From the NCBI RefSeq assembly GCF_033001325.1, contig NZ_CP133111.1:4170501-4234500 (forward strand): DNA of 64,000 nucleotides, in the 5' to 3' direction. Every line of letters starts with the position of its first letter. The first letter of the stretch is position 1. This DNA is from Rhodopseudomonas sp. BAL398. GTDB taxonomy: Bacteria > Pseudomonadota > Alphaproteobacteria > Rhizobiales > Xanthobacteraceae. Position numbers and translations under genes: made by a program. This document shows, piece by piece, positions 59,906 to 64,000 of the stretch. The notes beneath the pieces are model-generated. The model was given only the letters and a program-made list of their open reading frames with translations, searched no databases and was not told where the DNA came from.

Positions 59906-61087
59906 TCAATCCTTGTCCTTCTTGTCCTTTTCGCCGGCTTTGGCTTTGTCCTTGCCGTTTTCCTTGCGGTTTTCCTTCTCTTTCTCTTTGCCCTTGTCCT
60001 CTTTGTCCTTGTCCTTTTTGGGCGTGTCGGCCGGCTTGCGGTTGGTGAAGCGGGCGTTGCCGAGGCCGGTGCCGATGGTCAGCACCCCCCAACGCTTGAA
60101 TTCCTGCATATAGGGGACCTCGCTGAGGCCCTGGGCGACGCCGTCATTGTGCATTAGCACCGCGGTATCGTGCTGGCCGATCGTTGGAATCCCCTCGATC
60201 AGCGCGCCAGGCAGGTGAAAACGGCTGCTTTCCCAATTGCCCGGCAGGTTTTGCGCGCCTTTTTCGATCGAGCCGTCGGCATTGATCACGCCGGGGCAGG
60301 AGATGCCGATGAAGGGCGCCAGCTTGAAGCCCTCGTCTTCGGCGGCGGCGATCAGCTCCTTCAGCATCTTGATCAGGCGCTTGACCGCACCCTCCCGGGT
60401 CGGCTCGTCGTCGGCATGGCGCCACAGGCTGGATTTCCACACCGAGGCCTTGGACAGGTCCGGCGCTTTCTTCCAGCCGGTCTCGACCACGCCGCAGCGA
60501 ATGTTGGAGCCGCCGATATCCACCGCCAGGATGCTGTCATGGCCCTCGAAGATCCAGGACGGCGCCAGATGCAGGCAGCCGATCAGCCCGGCCTCATCGG
60601 GATGAAACCGGATCGGCACCAGTCCGACCTTCAGCCCCTCGGCTTTCAGGATGAGGTCGGCGCGCGCGATCGCCAGTTCGCCGATCCGGCCCTGGCGAAA
60701 GCCGCCGCCGACCACGATCGATTCGGTGTCGGCCCAGGCCTTGGTCTTGAGAAAGCGCCGCGTCACATAGGCCAGTTCCTGGGCGAAATCCTCGATCGCG
60801 CCGTGCACCAGCGCCGCGGCCGCGACATCGTCGCCGTTCAGCACCTCGCTGAGCTGGGTCTTGCCGATCTCGTCAGTCGACATCTTGCCGAACGGATCGT
60901 CGCCATTCTTGCGCAGCGGCTTGCGCCAGCCCTCGAGAATGCGCTGAAACGCCCCCTTGCTGGCGCGATCGCCAAGAAAGCCGTCCTCGTCCTTCAATTC
61001 GATATTATAGCTGTCGACATCCACCGAAGGCAGCCGCGTGGCGCCGTGGCTGGCGATTCCGGTTTTGGTCGATGTGTCCTCGGTCAT
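59906..61087 (-). CDS. ROK-family sugar kinase-like protein, apparently circularly permuted, with Lys-rich tail
   Basis: A 393-residue cytoplasmic protein with ROK motifs in swapped order. Residues about 80-175 look like the C-terminal part of a ROK kinase: NGDDVAAAALVHGAIEDF, VVGGGFRQG (126-132), DEAGLIGCLHLA (164-174). Residues about 185-350 look like the N-terminal part: LAVDIGGSNIRCGVVE (phosphate loop at 190-195), GISCPGVINADGSI, NLPGNW, HNDGVAQG with the likely catalytic Asp315, and TIGTGLGNARF. In standard ROK proteins DIGGT comes first and GGG last. The CxCGxxGC zinc motif is missing. A tail of about 40 residues is made mostly of Lys, Asp and Glu. Start at MTEDTSTKT. Substrate is unknown; family would suggest a hexose. 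Confidence 0.85.
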   Translation of the reverse strand: MTEDTSTKTGIASHGATRLPSVDVDSYNIELKDEDGFLGDRASKGAFQRILEGWRKPLRKNGDDPFGKMSTDEIGKTQLSEVLNGDDVAAAALVHGAIEDFAQELAYVTRRFLKTKAWADTESIVVGGGFRQGRIGELAIARADLILKAEGLKVGLVPIRFHPDEAGLIGCLHLAPSWIFEGHDSILAVDIGGSNIRCGVVETGWKKAPDLSKASVWKSSLWRHADDEPTREGAVKRLIKMLKELIAAAEDEGFKLAPFIGISCPGVINADGSIEKGAQNLPGNWESSRFHLPGALIEGIPTIGQHDTAVLMHNDGVAQGLSEVPYMQEFKRWGVLTIGTGLGNARFTNRKPADTPKKDKDKEDKGKEKEKENRKENGKDKAKAGEKDKKDKD

Positions 61088-61210
61088 TTGGCTTGCCCCG
61101 TTGAATTTGCGCGGGACAACATTCGGGGAACCGGTTTGTTCAAAGCCGCCGCGCGGCCCGGCCAATTGGCAAAACCCCGCCAAATCCCGGCGTTTCCGGC
61201 GCCGCCTGGC

Positions 61211-61238
61211 TTGACTCCGGGCCGTGGCGGGCTATAAG
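61211..61238 (+). promoter_or_regulatory. Promoter of rplU-rpmA
   Basis: TTGACT at 61211-61216 and TATAAG at 61233-61238 are separated by 16 bases, a strong match to housekeeping promoters. It lies about 170 bases before the rplU start, leaving a leader of about 160 bases that could carry regulatory structure, as leaders of ribosomal protein L21 operons sometimes do. The match to consensus is seen; the leader role is inferred. Confidence 0.7.
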
Positions 61239-61409
61239 TCCCGCACCCGGCGCAGGAAATCCTCGCGCCGATTGTTTTTGCGCGGCCGGCGGCAACGACC
61301 CCGACCAAGCAGGAATGTCGCGGCGGTTCACGCCGCAACCCATCAAGACTGAACAAGAAGCCGGCCCGGACGCATCCGAGGCCGGGATCGAACACGAAGG
61401 ATGAAAACG

Positions 61410-61802
61410 ATGTTCGCAGTCATCAAGACCGGCGGCCGGCAATACCGCGTCGTCCCGGATGATGTGCTCGAGATAGGCAAGATCGACGGCGACGTCGGTA
61501 CGATCATTCAGCTCGGCGACGTGCTGGTGCTTGGCGGTGATACGCCGGTGCTGGGCCTGCCGATGGTGGAAGGCGCCACCGTTGCGGCCGAGGTGCTGCA
61601 GCACAAGCGCGGCCCCAAGGTGATTTCGTTCAAGAAGCGCCGCCGCAAGAATTCCAAGCGCAAGCGTGGTTATCGCGACGAGCTCACGGTGTTGCGCATC
61701 ACCGAGATCCTCGCCGACGGCAAATCGCCGACCATCGGCCCGCGCCCGAAGCGCGAGAAGCCGGTCGCCGCCGCGCCCGTCGAGGATGCCGACGACGAGT
61801 GA
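61410..61802 (+). CDS. rplU: 50S ribosomal protein L21
   Basis: A 130-residue L21. MFAVIKTGGRQYRVVPDDVLEIGKIDGDVG is the family start; an ATG three codons upstream (61401) is possible, but AAGGA sits about ten bases before 61410. The core VISFKKRRRKNSKRKRGYRDELTVLRITEI is intact. The C-terminal Lys/Ala/Pro tail (PRPKREKPVAAAPVEDADDE) is the kind of extension seen in this group. Followed by rpmA. Confidence 0.95.
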   Translation: MFAVIKTGGRQYRVVPDDVLEIGKIDGDVGTIIQLGDVLVLGGDTPVLGLPMVEGATVAAEVLQHKRGPKVISFKKRRRKNSKRKRGYRDELTVLRITEILADGKSPTIGPRPKREKPVAAAPVEDADDE

Positions 61803-61882
61803 CGCGACGAGCGTGACAAAACGTGAAATGATTCCGTCAGGGAATTGATCTAGACAAGTTTACGGAAGTTTGGAGACGGGCC

Positions 61883-62155
61883 ATGGCTCACAAAAAAGCA
61901 GGCGGTTCATCGCGCAACGGTCGTGACTCGGCCGGCAAGCGACTCGGGATCAAGGCCTATGGCGGCGAATTGGTGATTCCCGGCAATATTATCGCGCGCC
62001 AGCGCGGCACCACGTGGCATCCCGGCCTCAATGTCGGCATGGGCACCGATCACACTTTGTTCGCCAAGGTCGAAGGTCACGTCGAATTTCGCGCCAAACG
62101 CAACGGCCGCACCTTCATTTCTGTACTCCCGCGTGCAGTCGAAGCGGCCGAATAG
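61883..62155 (+). CDS. rpmA: 50S ribosomal protein L27
   Basis: A 90-residue L27, with [28 protein letters not shown] at the N-terminus, whose tip reaches the peptidyl transferase centre, and [35 protein letters not shown] is the family core. It is followed by a terminator. Confidence 0.97.
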   Translation: MAHKKAGGSSRNGRDSAGKRLGIKAYGGELVIPGNIIARQRGTTWHPGLNVGMGTDHTLFAKVEGHVEFRAKRNGRTFISVLPRAVEAAE

Positions 62156-62216
62156 ACGGTGGATCACATTCGTGTCCGCCGGGTCCTGTTGAACCGGCGG
62201 AGCACCTGAAGGCTCC

Positions 62217-62250
62217 AAGGGGGAGGCGGGAAACCAGCCTTCCCCTTTTT
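62217..62250 (+). terminator. Intrinsic terminator after rpmA
   Basis: AAGGGGGAGGC pairs with GCCTTCCCCTT (one G-T pair, 11 bp) around a 9-base loop and is followed by TTT, about 60 bases after the rpmA stop. It ends the L21-L27 transcript. Confidence 0.85.
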
Positions 62251-62287
62251 CGTTGCGCGTCGCATCGAACGTCCCCAGGAGCCCGCC

Positions 62288-62878
62288 ATGTTGCAAGAAA
62301 TCCCCACCTCCTCGCCGAGAGAGCCGAGTAGCTGCGTCCTCGAGACCGAACGGCTGACACTGCGCAAGCCGGCACTCGCGGACGTAAAAGCCATCGCCCA
62401 TCTGGCCAATGACCGCCGCGTCGCCGAGATGACGAAGCGGCTGCCGCATCCCTATACGCGCCACGACGCGACAAGCTTCATCGAGGCTTTGGCGCAGAGC
62501 AACAACGAAACCGTGTTCGTGATCGAGCAGGAGTGGCGGCTGATCGGCATGGTCGGCGTTGACTGGCGCGAGCCCGACGCGCCGGAGCTCGGCTATTGGC
62601 TCGGTACGCCGTTCTGGGGCCATGGCTTCGCCACCGAGGCCGCGCGCGCCGTGATTGATTTCACCTTCGAGGAATTCTCGGTCGGCCAGCTGATTTCCGG
62701 CGCCCGGGTCGCCAATCCGGCGTCGCGCAATGTGCTGGAGAAGTGCGGCTTCCAATGGACCGGCGTCGAGCTGCACCGCTTCGAGGCGCTGGGCTCCTCG
62801 ACCCCGGTGGACCGATTCCGGCTGAGCCGCGGTGTGTGGTCCTCGCTGCGAAACTGGAGCGCCTCGACCAGGCGGTGA
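62288..62878 (+). CDS. GNAT N-acetyltransferase, RimJ/RimL-like
   Basis: A 196-residue GNAT protein of the RimJ/RimL type that could acetylate N-termini of proteins or small molecules. It has LETERLTLRKPALADVKAIAHLAND at the start, the EWRLIGMVGV strand, ELGYWLGTPFWGHGFATEAARAVIDF as acetyl-CoA site, and NPASRNVLEKCGFQ. A gene next to L21/L27 is often a RimJ-like enzyme in this lineage; the target is not known. Confidence 0.88.
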   Translation: MLQEIPTSSPREPSSCVLETERLTLRKPALADVKAIAHLANDRRVAEMTKRLPHPYTRHDATSFIEALAQSNNETVFVIEQEWRLIGMVGVDWREPDAPELGYWLGTPFWGHGFATEAARAVIDFTFEEFSVGQLISGARVANPASRNVLEKCGFQWTGVELHRFEALGSSTPVDRFRLSRGVWSSLRNWSASTRR

Positions 62879-63049
62879 GGCGGCGGCCCGCAAGGGCCGG
62901 CGCGACCGCCGGCCGGGCCAGCGTCGATTGCGCGCAATTTGCGCGCAATCCGTTAGCCAAGGCGCAACCAAGCCGGCTGTTGCTGGTAACCGACCGAGTA
63001 CGCAGCCTGATCGGCCCGAGCTACGAGCATCTCCGCACAGGAGATTCAG

Positions 63050-63223
63050 ATGTCGAACCGATCCATCCTCGCCATGCTCAGAAACGAGACGTTCAGCGAA
63101 GGCGGCCACCACATCGTCGATAGCGCGCCAGCCGCACGGGCGCCGCAACCCGAGCGACGCCAGCCGCCGGCGCCGCCGGCGAACGACGAAGCCGGGCAGT
63201 TGAGCTTCGCCTTCGCCAGTTAG
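63050..63223 (+). CDS. Small protein of unknown function (57 residues)
   Basis: A short ORF with a good ribosome binding site (CAGGAG, 8 bases before ATG). The protein MSNRSILAMLRNETFSEGG continues with HHIVDSAPAARAPQPERRQPPAPPANDEAGQLSFAFAS. The N-terminal helix and Pro-rich middle and the LSFAF end are unusual enough to be real, but I know no family. Its TAG stop is the first three bases of a family F repeat. It stands alone between the GNAT and transporter genes. Confidence 0.45.
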   Translation: MSNRSILAMLRNETFSEGGHHIVDSAPAARAPQPERRQPPAPPANDEAGQLSFAFAS

Positions 63224-63324
63224 AGCGTTTTCGAGCGAAGTGGATACCGGTTCGCGTAAAGAAAACGCGTCAAAACAACAATCTAGAGCTCCGGTTCTGA
63301 TCTATCAGAACCGGAATTGCTCTA
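63221..63324. repeat. Palindromic repeat (family F, copy 3) between two convergent stop codons
   Basis: Starts TAGAGCGTTTTCGAGCGAAG and ends AATTGCTCTA. The left TAG is the stop of the 57-residue ORF and the right CTA is the stop (TAG) of the convergent transporter gene. Compared with the copy at 38737 it has a single GGTTCGC unit. Confidence 0.88.
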
Positions 63325-64000
63325 GCTAACATTCGCCGGCGCGGCGGCCCGGGCGGCGGCGTCCTTCTGCTCGCGCATGAAGATATAGAGCCCCGCGCCG
63401 ATGATGATGGCGACGCCGACCAGGGTGGCGGCCGACGGCACATCGCCGAACACCAGATAGCCGAACAGCACCGCCCAGAAGATCATCGAATATTGATACG
63501 GCACCACCACGCTGGCGGGCGCCAGCCGTAGCGAGCGGTTGACGCATAGCAGCGCCGCCACCGACACCACGCCGGCGATCGCAAACAGGCTGAGATCCGG
63601 CAGGCTCGGCGTGATCCATTGCGACGGCGCCAGGATGGCGCCGAGCGCGAAGGTGCCGAGGAATTGCTGCGAGGCCAGCACCATGTCGGGCGTGCTGCGC
63701 AGCGAACGGGTGAGCAGCAGCAGCGCTGCGAACAGCATGCTGGCGGCGAGCGCGATCAGCGCCGGCCAGCTGACGCTCTGCGCCGAGGGCTGCAGCGCGA
63801 TCAGCACGCCGCCAAACCCGACCAGGATCGCGATCCAGCGCGCCCGGTCGACCTGTTCGCGCAGGAACAGCGCCGAGCCGAGCGACACGAACAAAGCGGA
63901 AGCGAGGTAATAGGTGATGACGTCGGCGAGCGGCAGATAGGCCGCGGCGAGAAAGAACGCCGCCACTTCCAGCGACGAGATCACGATCCGGGCCAGTTGC
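63322..64000 (-). CDS. EamA/DMT-family transporter, cut by the window end
   Basis: A partial inner-membrane transporter (at least 220 residues seen) of the drug/metabolite transporter superfamily. About eight membrane helices are visible, e.g. VAAFFLAAAYLPLADVITYYLASALFVSLGSALFL, IAILVGFGGVLIAL, VVSVAALLCVNRSL, MIFWAVLFGYLVFGDVPSAATLVGVAIIIGAGLYIF. The usual length is near 300, and the frame stays open past the right edge, so the N-terminus lies outside the window. A short charged tail (REQKDAAARAAAPANVS) ends the protein. Its stop is part of the family F repeat. Confidence 0.88.
   Translation of the reverse strand, partial: QLARIVISSLEVAAFFLAAAYLPLADVITYYLASALFVSLGSALFLREQVDRARWIAILVGFGGVLIALQPSAQSVSWPALIALAASMLFAALLLLTRSLRSTPDMVLASQQFLGTFALGAILAPSQWITPSLPDLSLFAIAGVVSVAALLCVNRSLRLAPASVVVPYQYSMIFWAVLFGYLVFGDVPSAATLVGVAIIIGAGLYIFMREQKDAAARAAAPANVS

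Noticed and set aside
59906-61087. ROK gene as a truncated pseudogene
   Set aside because: Although the usual C-terminal part is missing at the end, matching motifs are present at the N-terminus in one open frame, which fits permutation better than loss.

Overview
The window looks like chromosomal DNA of a GC-rich alphaproteobacterium of the Bradyrhizobium/Rhodopseudomonas group (Nitrobacteraceae); Rhodopseudomonas is my best guess. This rests on the gene content and order (mdh-sucCD-sucAB-lpd, atpHAGDC, ctpA-envC-rlmH-rsfS-nadD-proA, rplU-rpmA), on the protein sequences as I recognise them, and on several families of palindromic intergenic repeats of the kind known in this group. I could not run a search, so the genus is an inference.

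Layout. 1-6.6 kb: GNAT acetyltransferase, Bax-inhibitor-1-like membrane protein, a two-gene ABC exporter, a divergent TesA-type esterase and ThpR. 6.7-20.2 kb: zapE and then the TCA-cycle block mdh-sucC-sucD-sucA-sucB ... lpdA. Between sucB and lpdA sit a DUF4160/DUF2442 gene pair, a MAPEG protein, a short-chain dehydrogenase and a second DUF4160-DUF2442 unit in which the two genes are fused. 20.3-25.2 kb: DUF4337 protein, xerC, priA and an RlpA-like lipoprotein/secreted protein. 25.9-31.1 kb: the F1 ATP synthase operon atpHAGDC, with a strong hairpin after atpA and a palindromic repeat between atpD and atpC. 31.5-34.0 kb: two RppH-type Nudix hydrolases around an unassigned glycosyltransferase-like gene. 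34.1-41.5 kb: a minus-strand run of envelope and housekeeping genes (divergent polysaccharide deacetylase, ctpA, envC-like, rlmH, rsfS, nadD, proA). 41.7-46.6 kb: oleate hydratase with a TetR regulator, then a divergent LysR/quinone-oxidoreductase pair.

46.8-59.0 kb is a compact, mostly overlapping 11-gene chemosensory operon: a soluble receptor with two signalling hairpins, a protein made of three CheW domains, CheB, a HEAT-repeat protein, CheR, a CheY-like regulator, CheA, a small STAS-like protein, a second CheY-like regulator, a CheC-type phosphatase and a PAS-containing hybrid histidine kinase. It has no flagellar or pilus genes next to it, and its architecture suggests a dedicated intracellular signalling array rather than the standard swimming pathway.

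59.2-64.0 kb: a small lipoprotein, tRNA-Ser(CGA), a ROK-family protein whose two halves are in swapped order (apparently circularly permuted) with a lysine-rich tail, rplU-rpmA behind a clear promoter, a GNAT acetyltransferase, a 57-residue ORF and a DMT-family transporter cut by the window end.

The most notable items are the permuted ROK protein, the chemosensory operon with its tandem receptor and triple CheW, the paired and fused DUF4160/DUF2442 units inside the TCA operon, and repeat copies whose ends supply the stop codons of neighbouring genes.
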